From positions 1 to 51,151 of the forward strand of contig NZ_SUKC01000024.1 in assembly GCF_005047635.1 (NCBI RefSeq): a stretch of DNA of 51,151 bases. The letters are read 5' to 3'. The notes beneath the pieces were generated by a model. That model did not search any database. It worked only from the letters and a program-made list of their open reading frames with translations, and was not told where the DNA came from. The position numbers were made by a program, and so were the translations under genes. This document shows positions 32,957 through 42,350 of the stretch, piece by piece. Origin of the DNA: Arthrobacter sp. CAU 1506 (GTDB lineage Bacteria; Actinomycetota; Actinomycetes; Actinomycetales; Micrococcaceae). Position 1 is the stretch's first letter. The number at the start of each line of letters is the position of its first letter.

Positions 32957-34072
32957 TCAGGCTTTAAAGAGCCTGCGGACCACCTGCCCTTGGGCCAGGG
33001 CTTCAAGGCCCTCGTTGATCTGCTCCAGCGGGTAAGTGTCCGTGTGCAGCAGTTCGACGGGAAGCCTGCCCTGCCGCCAGTACTCGAGGTAGCGGGGAAT
33101 GTCCCGCTTCGGAACGGCATCGCCCATGTACGAGCCGAGCAGGCGCTTGCCCATGCCGGCGAATTGCAGGGCCGGCACGCTGAGTTCCTGGGACGGGTGC
33201 GGGAGGCCAACGGCCACCACAGCGCCGCCCCGGTTGGTGACCTCCAGGCAGCCGGCCAGCACGCGCGCGGAACCGGCGGCCTCGATCGCCACGTCGACCC
33301 CGCCGTCGGCCGTCTTCGCCGCCAGTGCAGCGGCTTCTTCCGGTGTCCCCACCGCGGTTGCACCGGCTTTCAGTGCCAGGGGATGCTTGGCAGTATTCGG
33401 ATCGATCGCGACCACGTCCGCTGCTCCCGCAATCCGGGCAGCCATCACCGACGCCAGGCCGACGGCGCCCAGGCCGAAGACAGCCACCGATTGCCCGGCT
33501 TGAACCTGCGCGGTGTTGATCACCGCTCCCATGCCGGTCAGGACGGCACAGCCGAACATCGCGGCCACCTCGTCCGGCACGTCCTCGTCGATCACCACCA
33601 CCGACTCCCGGGCGACCACCGCATGGTCGGCGAACCCGGAGACGCCCAGATGGTGGTTGATCCTTGCGCCGTCGGGAGAACGCAGCAGCGCCGGGCCGTG
33701 CAGCAGGTCGCCGCTGCCGTTCGCCTCGGCCGCCCGATCACAGAGGGCCGGGCGGCCGGCCAGGCAGGTGCGGCACTGCCCGCAACTGGGAACAAACACC
33801 AACACCACGTGATCACCGACCCGCACGTCGTCCACGCCGTCACCAACGCTGGCGATGCGGCCCACGGCTTCATGGCCCAGGGCCATCGGCAGGGGACGCA
33901 CCCGGCTGCCGTCGACGACGGAGAGGTCGGAATGGCAGAGGCTGGAATAGCTGATGTCGACGCCGAGCTCGCCCCGCCTGGGCTCCGGCGTGTCGAGATT
34001 TTCGATGATCAGCGGCTTGGATTCGTTGTACGGACGGGGCAGGCCCGCCTCCTGCAGGACGGAAACTCGCAT
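32957..34072 (-). CDS. zinc-dependent alcohol dehydrogenase (MDR family)
   Basis: 371 residues. Catalytic zinc residues are in SLCHSDL and ALGHEAVG; the structural zinc loop is PSCGQCRTCLAGRPALC with four cysteines. The nucleotide-binding fold shows SVAVFGLGAVGLASVMAARIAGA with an acidic end (VVAIDPN), indicating NAD preference. It is the class III-like branch that includes formaldehyde and aryl/alkyl alcohol dehydrogenases. It ends on the side convergent with the PanE-like gene. The substrate is not evident from the neighbours. Confidence 0.93.
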   Translation of the reverse strand: MRVSVLQEAGLPRPYNESKPLIIENLDTPEPRRGELGVDISYSSLCHSDLSVVDGSRVRPLPMALGHEAVGRIASVGDGVDDVRVGDHVVLVFVPSCGQCRTCLAGRPALCDRAAEANGSGDLLHGPALLRSPDGARINHHLGVSGFADHAVVARESVVVIDEDVPDEVAAMFGCAVLTGMGAVINTAQVQAGQSVAVFGLGAVGLASVMAARIAGAADVVAIDPNTAKHPLALKAGATAVGTPEEAAALAAKTADGGVDVAIEAAGSARVLAGCLEVTNRGGAVVAVGLPHPSQELSVPALQFAGMGKRLLGSYMGDAVPKRDIPRYLEYWRQGRLPVELLHTDTYPLEQINEGLEALAQGQVVRRLFKA

Positions 34073-34184
34073 GTGCCCTCCTTGATCGGTGGCTAACTAG
34101 TGGCTAACTGTGGCTATCGGGTGGCGTTGTCGGGTAAGCGGAGGTCCGGCGAGGCACCCGCGCGGACTGTCGTCACTCCTGCCG

Positions 34185-37085
34185 TCAATCCTGCGGGTCC
34201 ATCACGGTGGGAAGGGCCTTGCGCGAGCTGATTTCCAGTTTCGCGAAGGAGCGGGACAGGTGCCATTCCACCGCCTTGATGGTGATGAACAGTTCGGCGG
34301 CGATCTTGCGGTTGGTGAGTCCTTTGGCCGCCAATGAGCAGACCCGGTACTCCGCGGGCGTCAGCCGGTCGGCCTTGTTCTCCGCGATCAACGGCAGCTG
34401 GGAGTCCTGCTGCGCCAGCAGCCGGGTCATCCGGCGTGCCACTGCCGCGGCCCCGATCCGGTTGGCCAGCACCAAGGACTTCCGCGCGGCCGCCAGCGAC
34501 TCGGTGCGGAACACCTGCAAGTCGCCGGAGTGTGCGGACGAAAGGCAGGTCTCCGCCAGGTCCGCCAAGGCCAGCGCCAGCTGGTACCGGCCCTCGTGCG
34601 CCTCCAGCAGCGCGATCGCTTCTCGCAGCATGACCACGGCGGACGGCCCGGGCTGGGCCAGCGCGGCCAGCCGCAGCACCGTGCCGGTCAGTCGGGGAGC
34701 GCCGAAGGCCCGGACCTCCTGCAGCAGCTCGGCGGCGACGGCGGCGGCGTATTCCGTCTGTCCGGCGCGCGCGGCGGATTCGATCGTGCTCCGCTTCCAC
34801 AGGCTCAACGTGGGGCCCAGGCCGGCGTCCAGGTCCATGGCCGCGGAAAAGTACTCCAGGGCCTGCCGGTGATCACCGTGTCCGGCGGCGACCACTCCGT
34901 GCAGCTGCAGGGCCATGGCCTGGACCAGCGGCACGCGTTCTTCCTCCAGCGGCACCCGCTTCAACAGGTCGTCGGCCGCCGCAAGGTCGTCCCGGGCAAG
35001 GTAGATTTCGGCCAGCACCACACAGGCCACTTCGAGATAGGTCCGCCAGCCGCTGTCCGCCGCCTGCATGGCGGTTTCCAGGTCCATCTGCGCCAGCCGC
35101 AGCCGTCCGCGGTTGAGGTGGATGGCGCCGCGGCAGTAGCTCAGCGTGGCGTTGGCCATCGGCGACGAGTTGGCCCGTGCCTCGGCGATTGCCGCATCCA
35201 GCAGCTCCAAGGCGGCGGCATCCTGTTCCGAGCCGTTGAGCGCGCCCGTTGCATAGTTGATGATGTTGGATTCCGCGCCGACCTCCGCCAGCAGCTTGCC
35301 GCCGGCATAGCCGCGCAGGGCTAATTCACCGCAGCGCTTGGCATCCGTGCCGGTCACGCTCAGCCGCAGGGCCTCCTGAATGAGCAGCATGCGGTCGCTG
35401 GGACCGTCCTCGGCCGGATCCTGGGCCAGGATGTCCGCCAGCTCCTCGCCGTACTGCGATGCAAACTGCAGCTGCTGGAAGCCCGCCCCGGTGGCCTGCG
35501 CAATCACGCGGCGCCTGAGCTCGGTGTCCGGATGCTCGTCGTTCTCCAGTTCCTTCAGCGCCTGGCTAAAGCAGCGCGAGGCTTCCTCCACCCGGTTGAT
35601 GGCGTACTGCGCCTCGGCAAATTCCATCAACAGCTCTACCCGGGCCCGCGTTTCCTCGGTCATCTCCAGAGCCCGGCGTCCGAGGTCCGCCGCCTCCTGA
35701 ATGCGGCCGGCCACCTGATATGCCTGCGAGGCTTCAATCAGGATCCGGCGCTGCAGCTCGGCCGGCAACCGTTCTTCGGCCATCGCCCGTCCGATCATTC
35801 GGACGGCAAGCTCGCCCGATCCGGTGCGGCGCGCAGCGCTGGCTGCGACAAGCAGGATTTCGGCTGCAGCGGGATCATTGCCGGGTTCGGTTGCCAGCAG
35901 ATGGCCCGCGATGACGGCCGGTTCGCTCCCCTGTGCCCGCAAGGCGGCGGCAGCAAGGCCGTGCAGCTCGGTCCGGCGTTCCGGTGCCAGCGTGGCGAGC
36001 ACCGCCTCGGCCACCAGCGCATGCTGGACCCGTGGCCGGGGGCGCAGCGCGCTCAGAAAACGGTCCGCGGCCAGCCGTTTGAGCATCGGGGCCACAGCGT
36101 CCGTCGGCAGCCCGGTCATCCGTGCCAGCAGCTGCTGGCTGGTGTCCTCCCCCAGCACGACGGCGGCGTCCAGTACCGTCCGCTCCTGGGCCGAGAGCGC
36201 GGCGAGGCGGTCTTCCAGCACTGCGGCTTCGGCGCTGGTCCGGTCGGTCCCGACCTCGACGCCGCGTTCCAGGATTTCCTCGACGTAGAACGGCATGCCG
36301 CCGGCCGCCGCGTGGATGCGCGCTGCCTCCGCGGCATCCACGGTGGGTATCCGGTGCGCTGCCCACTCCGCCACTGCCCGGTGGTCCAGCGGTTCCAGCG
36401 GCCAATGCACCCGCCCTCCCGGCCGGCCGGCGCTGTGCCGGGAGCCGCCGTTCCGGGTGGAGCCCCTTCGGGAGGCGCCGTCTCGGGACGCACCGGTGCG
36501 GGCACCGCCGTCGTGCCCGTCCAACAGGAGGGCGTCCGTCCGGATCCCGTCACCGCGTTCGGCGCCTTGGCCGGTGCGCACCCCGCGCACAATTAGCAGC
36601 GGGGCCCCGATCAGCAGGACCCCCATGTCCGAGAGCGACTGCAGCGAGAGTTCATCCAGCCACTGGGCATCGTCCACCATGGCGATGACCGGGGCCTCCT
36701 GGGCCAGCGAGCGCAGCACCCAGGACGCGGAATAGGTCAGTGCGTCCTTGTGCAGCGGACCGCCGGCGGAGGTCAGGAACGAATGCAGCACCCGGCCCTG
36801 CCCGTCGAAGGGCGGACCGTGGTCCGGCATTTGTTGCGCCAGCGGCGCGAACCACTGCCAGAACATGGAACCGGGCAGCGAACGGCGGGCGGCGCCGGCG
36901 GCGCGCAGCAGCTTCCAGCCGCGCGAGGAGGCATCCGCGAACAGCGTTTCCAGCACCGTGGTCTTGCCGATCCCGGAGGGGCCGCTGACTGTCAATTCGA
37001 TGCTGTGGCCGGCTTCCACGGCTGAGGCGAGGTCGCGCCACTGCGCCACCTCTTCCTCTCGCCCGTACAGCCGGGTTTGTGCCAC
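34185..37085 (-). CDS. LAL-type (large ATP-binding LuxR) transcriptional regulator
   Basis: 966 residues from a GTG at 37085. The N-terminal AAA-type domain has Walker A GPSGIGKTT (residues 35-43), Walker B VIAMVDDAQWLDEL and a following helical region. A long alpha-helical TPR-like middle (about 400-880) leads to a C-terminal LuxR HTH, LTPAEYRVCSLAAKGLTNRKIAAELFITIKAVEWHLSRSF. Such regulators respond to ligand binding and activate catabolic or secondary-metabolite genes. Residues about 195-225 are a low-complexity Ser/Arg/Gly insertion (TGASRDGASRRGSTRNGGSR). The targets are unknown. Confidence 0.92.
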   Translation of the reverse strand: MAQTRLYGREEEVAQWRDLASAVEAGHSIELTVSGPSGIGKTTVLETLFADASSRGWKLLRAAGAARRSLPGSMFWQWFAPLAQQMPDHGPPFDGQGRVLHSFLTSAGGPLHKDALTYSASWVLRSLAQEAPVIAMVDDAQWLDELSLQSLSDMGVLLIGAPLLIVRGVRTGQGAERGDGIRTDALLLDGHDGGARTGASRDGASRRGSTRNGGSRHSAGRPGGRVHWPLEPLDHRAVAEWAAHRIPTVDAAEAARIHAAAGGMPFYVEEILERGVEVGTDRTSAEAAVLEDRLAALSAQERTVLDAAVVLGEDTSQQLLARMTGLPTDAVAPMLKRLAADRFLSALRPRPRVQHALVAEAVLATLAPERRTELHGLAAAALRAQGSEPAVIAGHLLATEPGNDPAAAEILLVAASAARRTGSGELAVRMIGRAMAEERLPAELQRRILIEASQAYQVAGRIQEAADLGRRALEMTEETRARVELLMEFAEAQYAINRVEEASRCFSQALKELENDEHPDTELRRRVIAQATGAGFQQLQFASQYGEELADILAQDPAEDGPSDRMLLIQEALRLSVTGTDAKRCGELALRGYAGGKLLAEVGAESNIINYATGALNGSEQDAAALELLDAAIAEARANSSPMANATLSYCRGAIHLNRGRLRLAQMDLETAMQAADSGWRTYLEVACVVLAEIYLARDDLAAADDLLKRVPLEEERVPLVQAMALQLHGVVAAGHGDHRQALEYFSAAMDLDAGLGPTLSLWKRSTIESAARAGQTEYAAAVAAELLQEVRAFGAPRLTGTVLRLAALAQPGPSAVVMLREAIALLEAHEGRYQLALALADLAETCLSSAHSGDLQVFRTESLAAARKSLVLANRIGAAAVARRMTRLLAQQDSQLPLIAENKADRLTPAEYRVCSLAAKGLTNRKIAAELFITIKAVEWHLSRSFAKLEISSRKALPTVMDPQD

Positions 37086-37124
37086 GGATTGATCCTAAGC
37101 CGCGGGTCCGGTAAATGCGACGTT

Positions 37125-37949
37125 TCAGCTTTGTTCTTCTGGCACGCAGTGGTTGCGCAGTTCCCCGATCCCCTCGATCCGGGTGACCATCTGTGCCCCG
37201 GCGGGGATCCATTCGCGCGGTTTCCGGGCCAATCCCACGCCGGCGGGCGTTCCGGTGGCCAACAGGTCGCCGGGCTCCAGGGTCATGAATTCGCTGACGT
37301 AGGACACCAGCTTGGCGCAGGAGAAAATCAGGTCTGAGGTGTTGCCCGACTGCTTGGTGGCGCCGTCCAGCTCGCATTCCACCGCCAGCCCGGCTTCCGG
37401 GTCCAGCTCATCCGCGGTGACGACGACGGGGCCCACCGGAGTGGTCCGGTCCCAGTTCTTGCCTTGGAACCACTCCGAGGTCCGGCCCTGCCAGTCGCGG
37501 ACCGAGACGTCGTTCATCACCGTGTAGCCGGCGATCGCGGCGCGGGCGCCGGCCTCGTCGGCCTGCCTCACCCGGGAGCCGATCACCACGGTCAGTTCGG
37601 CTTCCCAATCGATCTTGCTGCTGGCCGCGGGCAGCACCACGTCGTCCGTCGGGCCGACCAGCGCGTTGGCGTACTTGGTGAAGATGGTGGGGTACTTCGG
37701 GACGTCCTGGCCCACTTCTTCGGCGTGCGCGTAGTAGTTCAGGCCGGCACACAGGATCTTTCCCGGGCGCAGGATCGGCATCTCCAGCTCGGAGTGCTCC
37801 GGCGCCGGTCCTGGTTCGCCGGCGAGCGTGCGCCAGTCATCGCGCTGGAGCAGGTCGCCCACGTCCCTGGCCGGCAGGTATTCAGTGGTGTCGCCGTCCT
37901 GCCGGAACGCCTGTGTGGTGCCGTTCCGCCGTACTGTTCCCAGACGCAT
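37125..37949 (-). CDS. fumarylacetoacetate hydrolase (FAH)-family protein
   Basis: 274 residues from the ATG at 37949, preceded by GAGGAGGTACAG. The N-terminal RLGTVRRNGTTQAFR region is followed by the C-terminal fold with ILCAGLNYYAHAEEVG, KYANALVGPTDDVVLP, and the metal-binding IDWEAELTVVIGSRVR (Glu and Asp ligands), then VMNDVSVRDWQGRTSEW and LLATGTPAGVG. The family hydrolyses or decarboxylates diketo acids in aromatic catabolism. The divalent metal site appears complete. The gene lies next to the LAL regulator on the same strand and may be its target. Confidence 0.92.
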   Translation of the reverse strand: MRLGTVRRNGTTQAFRQDGDTTEYLPARDVGDLLQRDDWRTLAGEPGPAPEHSELEMPILRPGKILCAGLNYYAHAEEVGQDVPKYPTIFTKYANALVGPTDDVVLPAASSKIDWEAELTVVIGSRVRQADEAGARAAIAGYTVMNDVSVRDWQGRTSEWFQGKNWDRTTPVGPVVVTADELDPEAGLAVECELDGATKQSGNTSDLIFSCAKLVSYVSEFMTLEPGDLLATGTPAGVGLARKPREWIPAGAQMVTRIEGIGELRNHCVPEEQS

Positions 37950-38145
37950 CTGTACCTCCTCGCGGCAGCCGTGCACCGCCGTCGTTAGCTCTTGGCAGCA
38001 AGGGAAGCCGCCTCTTTGCACGATATACGGTGGCGCCGGAGCTGCCGCACCGCTGGGTCAAAGGTTTCGCTCCGACTGGCGCTTCGACGCACCGCCCGCT
38101 TTACTTCCTGGCGGCTGCCGTTTCAGTCTCCGGCGGCCGCCGCCC

Positions 38146-38805
38146 TCACTGGGTTCGGATGATCCGCCGTTTGACCGCCTCCGCAATCGCGGCCGTGCGG
38201 TTCTCCACGCCCAGCTTCGCGTAGATGTGCACCAAATGGGTCTTGACCGTGGCCTCGGAGATGTACAGCTGCCGGGCAATGGCACGGTTGCCCATCCCGG
38301 TGGCCAGCAGCTCCAGCAGTTCCACCTCGCGCGCACTGAGGGCAGGCTGCGGGCTGCGCATCCGGCCCATCAGCCGGGCGGCGACCTCCGGCGCCAGCGC
38401 GGTGCGGCCCGCCGCAGCGGCCAATACTGCCTCGCGGATCTGCTCCGGCGGGGCATCCTTGAGCATGTAGCCGCTGGCGCCGGCCTCCACCGCCGCCAGG
38501 ATGTCCGCGTCGGTGTCGTAGGTGGTCAGGATCAGCACCGGCGGCGCCGATTTTCCCTCGGCGGCGCGCCCGGCGATCTTGGCCGTGGCGGTCACGCCGT
38601 CCATCCCCGTGCCCATCTGCAGATCCATCAGCACCAGATCGACTGGTTCGTCCAGGGCGTCCAGCCGGTCCAGTTCGCGCAGCGCGGCCGCCCCGTCCGA
38701 CGCCTCGGCGGCCACCTCGATGCCCTCGAAGTCCGCCAGCATGGCGCGCAGCCCGGCGCGGACCACCGGGTGGTCGTCCACCAGCAGGACCCTGATCGCG
38801 TTCAC
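38146..38805 (-). CDS. NarL/LuxR-family response regulator (second pair)
   Basis: 219 residues. Receiver acidic residues D10-D11 and phospho-acceptor D61 (LVLMDLQMG) are present, with Lys in YMLKDAPPEQ. The HTH reads LSAREVELLELLATGMGNRAIARQLYISEATVKTHL. The start overlaps the kinase stop by 4 nt. It should be phosphorylated by that kinase and act at the palindrome upstream of the kinase and the divergent ABC genes. Confidence 0.95.
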   Translation of the reverse strand: MNAIRVLLVDDHPVVRAGLRAMLADFEGIEVAAEASDGAAALRELDRLDALDEPVDLVLMDLQMGTGMDGVTATAKIAGRAAEGKSAPPVLILTTYDTDADILAAVEAGASGYMLKDAPPEQIREAVLAAAAGRTALAPEVAARLMGRMRSPQPALSAREVELLELLATGMGNRAIARQLYISEATVKTHLVHIYAKLGVENRTAAIAEAVKRRIIRTQ

Positions 38806-40259
38806 GGCCGTTCCTCTCCGGCGGCGGGTAAAGGCAGGCGGACCGCCACCACTGTGCCCTCGCCGGGAGCGGATTCAACCGTCATGGTGCCGCCCAGCGC
38901 AGCGGCCCGCTCCGCGAGCGACCGCAGCCCGAACCCCCTGCCGTCCTCCCGGGGACCGGCGGCCGAGGGATCGAAGCCAGCACCGTCGTCGTAAATGTCC
39001 ACGGTGACCTCGTCCGGCAAAAAACCCAACGTGACGACGGCGGTGCTCGCCTGCGCGTGCTCCAGCACGTTGGCCAGGCTCGCCTGGCTGGCCCGGAGCA
39101 GCAGCACCTCCACGGCCGGCGGCAGTTGCACCGGTGGGCCGTCCAGCACGAAGCGGCAGCGCAGCGGGCGGCCGGACCCGGCGGCCTGGCTCTCCGTCGC
39201 TGCGCACAGCCGCTGCAGGCTGGGCACAAGGGCAGTAGGCGCGCGGGTGGGCTGGGTGGTGGGCGCGCCGTCGGACTGGGCGTCGTGCTCCGGGAGGTGC
39301 GGATCAGGCTGCTGGCCCGGCTGAGGGTCGAGCTGCGGCGAGGACAGGCCGCGGACAAACCGCCGGGCCTCTGCCAGATTGTCCGACGCGGTGGACTCCA
39401 TCAGCCGGATCCGCTCCGCCGCAGTGTCCGGCTGTCCGGCGTCGAGCGCGGCTGCGGCGCCACGGGACAGCAACACAATGCTGGAGAGTCCCTGGGCCAA
39501 CGTGTCGTGGATTTCGCTGGCCAGCCGGCCGCGCTCTGCCAGCACACCGGCTTCATGCTGGGAGCTGGCCAGTTCCGCCCGGGTCCGGCGCAGTTCCGCC
39601 AAGGCCAAGCGCTGGTTCTGGGCGTCCAGATAAAGCGCCCGGTAGGCCATGCCCATGAACACGGCGAACACCGCCCCGACCATCGGGCCGATCAGCATCG
39701 CAGCCTCCAGCTTGCCGGAGTGCCACCACTGGGAGGCGATCACCAGGCCGGTGAGAACCGCGACGGCGATCACCGCATGCCACGTGCGCAGGATGTGCAG
39801 ATGGAGGAAGAAGAGCGGGAAGGCCAGCCAGACGAAGTTTCCGCTCAACAACACCAGACAGGTCCACAGCAGGGTGACCAGTGCCAGCCACCACGGTGCA
39901 TAGCGATTGAGGTCCCGGCCGGTTCCTGAAGAATTGAGGTCCCGGTCGGCTCCTGAGGAGCTGCGGCGTTTTTCCCAGACCGTCCCGGCCACGTATGCGG
40001 CCGCGAGCAGGACGGCCAGGGCGACGGCGAGGTAAGCGGTTGGACTGGCCGGATCCGCGGCCAACGTCGCCGCGATGGCCAGGGCGAGCAGGCCGGCAAA
40101 GCCCACATGCAGGCCCACGCGCAGGATGCGGAGTACCAGTTGGCCGGCCGGTGCCGCTGCCTCGGGACTCTCCGCCGGCTTCGGCGCCATCGATGTGGCC
40201 GTGGCGTTCCCGTTCCGCGCTGCTCCGGTTCGGTCGTGCGGACGGGACTGGGCAGGCAT
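38802..40259 (-). CDS. HisKA_3-type sensor histidine kinase (second pair)
   Basis: 485 residues from the ATG at 40259, preceded by GCTGAGGACC; the frame remains open to 40322. About six membrane helices occupy residues 40-210, the HisKA_3 domain has its phospho-acceptor at about residue 251 (RLASEIHDTLAQGLSS), and the HATPase_c domain follows with DDGAGFDPS and GRGFGLRSLAERAAALGG. An in-frame tandem repeat SSGADRDLN/SSGTGRDLN (about residues 101-118) lies between helices. The gene is divergent from the ABC permease/ATPase pair, which it probably controls with its regulator. Confidence 0.92.
   Translation of the reverse strand: MPAQSRPHDRTGAARNGNATATSMAPKPAESPEAAAPAGQLVLRILRVGLHVGFAGLLALAIAATLAADPASPTAYLAVALAVLLAAAYVAGTVWEKRRSSSGADRDLNSSGTGRDLNRYAPWWLALVTLLWTCLVLLSGNFVWLAFPLFFLHLHILRTWHAVIAVAVLTGLVIASQWWHSGKLEAAMLIGPMVGAVFAVFMGMAYRALYLDAQNQRLALAELRRTRAELASSQHEAGVLAERGRLASEIHDTLAQGLSSIVLLSRGAAAALDAGQPDTAAERIRLMESTASDNLAEARRFVRGLSSPQLDPQPGQQPDPHLPEHDAQSDGAPTTQPTRAPTALVPSLQRLCAATESQAAGSGRPLRCRFVLDGPPVQLPPAVEVLLLRASQASLANVLEHAQASTAVVTLGFLPDEVTVDIYDDGAGFDPSAAGPREDGRGFGLRSLAERAAALGGTMTVESAPGEGTVVAVRLPLPAAGEERP
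39906..39959. repeat. 27-bp tandem duplication inside the kinase gene
   Basis: Two consecutive copies of ATTGAGGTCCCGG-CGG-TCCTGA-GA with a 27-bp period and a few mismatches encode a nine-residue duplication in an inter-helix loop. The reading frame is kept. Confidence 0.8.
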
Positions 40260-40293
40260 GGTCCTCAGCGTACCGAGGTTCAATTGCGCGGGC

Positions 40294-40345
40294 ATCAACC
40301 GATCGGTTGACCGGCAGATCAACTGATCGCGGGCCGCGGATCAAC
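40294..40345. promoter_or_regulatory. palindrome and repeated ATCAAC motifs in the divergent promoter
   Basis: TCAACCGATCGGTTGA (40295-40310) is a perfect 16-bp palindrome. ATCAAC recurs at 40294, 40318 and 40340, spaced 24 and 22 bp, roughly two helical turns. The array lies between the kinase gene and the divergent ABC permease gene. A dimeric regulator such as the NarL-type protein at 38146 is the obvious candidate. Confidence 0.6.
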
Positions 40346-40434
40346 CAGCCACCTGATGTGCGCGCATGCCCGCCGCGGGACGCTGGAACCAGCCCGCACA
40401 TCGGGGCAGCCAAGCAATGAAAGTAGGGTTCATC

Positions 40435-41538
40435 GTGTTCCTGGCACTTCGGGATATCCGGTTCGCAAAGGGCCGATTCCTCCTTATGGGCACCGTGGTG
40501 GCCCTGATTACTTTGCTGCTGGTGATGCTGTCCGGGCTCACCGCCGGGTTGGGAAACCAATCCGTGTCCGCCATCCGGCAGCTCGGCTCCGCCGGCACCA
40601 ACGCCGTCGTGTTCGGCTCGGCCACCGGCAATAGCCCCACCGCCTCGTTCACCGAGTCGCAGATCAGCCGGGAGCAGGTGCGCATCTGGCAGCGGGCCTC
40701 CGGCGTGGAAAGTGCGGAAGCCTTCGGGGTCGGCCAGACCCGGTTGAGTGGGGCCGGCAGCACGAATGTGGCGGTGTTCGGCGTCGAGCCCGGCGGCGCG
40801 CTGGCCCCTTCCCCCGTGACCGACACTTCCCTGGTACTAAGCCGGACGGCGGCCGACGATCTGGGCGCTGAAGTGGGCGATACCGTGCAACTGGCCGGTC
40901 GGGATCTGGAGGTCTCCGACGTCGTCGACGACCAGTGGTACTCCCACACGCCGGTGGTATGGACGTCGCTGGACAAGTGGCAGCAGGTCAGCCACATTAA
41001 CGACGGCGGTGCCGCCGATGGTCCGATCGCCACCGCTATTGCCGCTCAACTGTCCGACGGCGATCTGTCCGGACCGGCAGCGGCTGCCGCCAATGAGGCT
41101 GCCGGCACCACCGCCACCTCGGTCAGCGGGGCCTTCCAAGCGCTGGGCTCCTACAAGAGCGAGAACGGGTCGCTGATGCTGATGCAGGGCTTCCTGTACG
41201 GCATTTCCGCGCTGGTCATCGTGGCCTTCCTGACCGTGTGGACCATCCAGCGCACTCGCGACATCGCCGTGCTCAAAGCCATGGGCAGCTCGGACGCCTA
41301 CCTGCTCCGCGACGCGTTGACACAGGCCATGGTGGTGTTGGCCTGCGGCGCGGCGGCCGGCGGAGGCATCGGAATCTTGGGCGGCGTCTTCGCTTCCCAG
41401 GCCGCACCCTTTCTGCTGACCCCGGCCAGCACCCTGCTGCCCATTGCCGGAATCGTGGTCCTCGGCATGGCCGGTGCCGTGCTCGCGGTTCGACGGGTGA
41501 CGCGGGTGGACCCGTTGACGGCGCTCGGCGGCAGCTGA
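40435..41538 (+). CDS. FtsX/MacB-type ABC transporter permease
   Basis: 367 residues from the GTG at 40435, which has AGTAGGG six bases ahead and gives the family-typical start MFLALRDIRFAKGRF; an ATG at 40417 is an alternative. One N-terminal helix (TVVALITLLLVMLSGLTAGL) is followed by a large extracytoplasmic domain (about residues 45-245) and three C-terminal helices with the FtsX-like segment TRDIAVLKAMGSSDAYLLRDALTQ. It pairs with the ATPase that follows. Such exporters move lipids, haem or peptides. It is divergent from the two-component pair. Confidence 0.88.
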   Translation: MFLALRDIRFAKGRFLLMGTVVALITLLLVMLSGLTAGLGNQSVSAIRQLGSAGTNAVVFGSATGNSPTASFTESQISREQVRIWQRASGVESAEAFGVGQTRLSGAGSTNVAVFGVEPGGALAPSPVTDTSLVLSRTAADDLGAEVGDTVQLAGRDLEVSDVVDDQWYSHTPVVWTSLDKWQQVSHINDGGAADGPIATAIAAQLSDGDLSGPAAAAANEAAGTTATSVSGAFQALGSYKSENGSLMLMQGFLYGISALVIVAFLTVWTIQRTRDIAVLKAMGSSDAYLLRDALTQAMVVLACGAAAGGGIGILGGVFASQAAPFLLTPASTLLPIAGIVVLGMAGAVLAVRRVTRVDPLTALGGS

Positions 41539-41624
41539 CGCTTCCGGTCCGGCCCCGATACCCCCGTCTGCTGACCACTTCAGTCTCCTGACCTCCTCGC
41601 AACGATTCCCGAAGGAACATTTCC

Positions 41625-42350
41625 ATGGCACACGCACTCAGTCTTCTCAACGTCACCCTTGATTACCCTGACGGCGACGGCACCACCAAGGCACTGGATC
41701 AGGTCAACCTGCAGGTTCCGGCCGGCACCCTGACGTCCTTGGCGGGACCGTCCGGTTCCGGCAAGTCGTCCCTCTTGGCGGTCGCCGCCACGCTCATCCG
41801 GCCTACGTCCGGCGTCGTACTGGTGGACGGCGTGGATGCCACAGCCCTGAGCCGGAAAGAGTCTGCCGAACTGCGCCGGCAGAAGGTGGGGATTGTCTTC
41901 CAGCAGCCCAACCTGCTGGCCTCGCTCACGGCACTGGAACAACTCCAGATCGGCGCGCACCTGCGCGCAGAGAAACCACGGGACTCCCGGTCCCGCGGCT
42001 TGGAGCTACTGGACATCGTGGGACTTGCGGACGCCGCCCACCGCCGTCCGCACCAGCTTTCCGGAGGGCAGCGTCAGCGGGTCAACATCGCGCGGGCGCT
42101 GATGGGCAATCCACGGGTATTGCTGGTCGATGAGCCGACGGCGGCGCTGGACCATGAGCGCTCCGAGGCGGTTGTGCGGTTGCTCGTTCAGGTGACGCGG
42201 GAATTCGACTTCGCGACGGTCATGGTTACCCACGACACCGAATTCATTCCGCTTACCGATGCTGTGGCCACCATGCGCGACGGCCGGCTCTCGGCACCGC
42301 GAAGCATCACCGAGGCGGCAGCCGCGCATGTGCCGGGGGTGACCCGGTAA
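41625..42350 (+). CDS. ABC transporter ATP-binding protein (MacB/LolD type)
   Basis: 241 residues. Walker A GPSGSGKSS, Q-loop in VGIVFQQPNLLASLTALE, signature LSGGQRQRVNIARALMGNP, Walker B VLLVDEPTAALDHE and H-loop VTHDTEF are all complete. It belongs to the LolD/MacB/DevA-like group that works with FtsX-type permeases. It lies 86 nt after the permease with a GAAGGA ahead of the ATG. Confidence 0.94.
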   Translation: MAHALSLLNVTLDYPDGDGTTKALDQVNLQVPAGTLTSLAGPSGSGKSSLLAVAATLIRPTSGVVLVDGVDATALSRKESAELRRQKVGIVFQQPNLLASLTALEQLQIGAHLRAEKPRDSRSRGLELLDIVGLADAAHRRPHQLSGGQRQRVNIARALMGNPRVLLVDEPTAALDHERSEAVVRLLVQVTREFDFATVMVTHDTEFIPLTDAVATMRDGRLSAPRSITEAAAAHVPGVTR

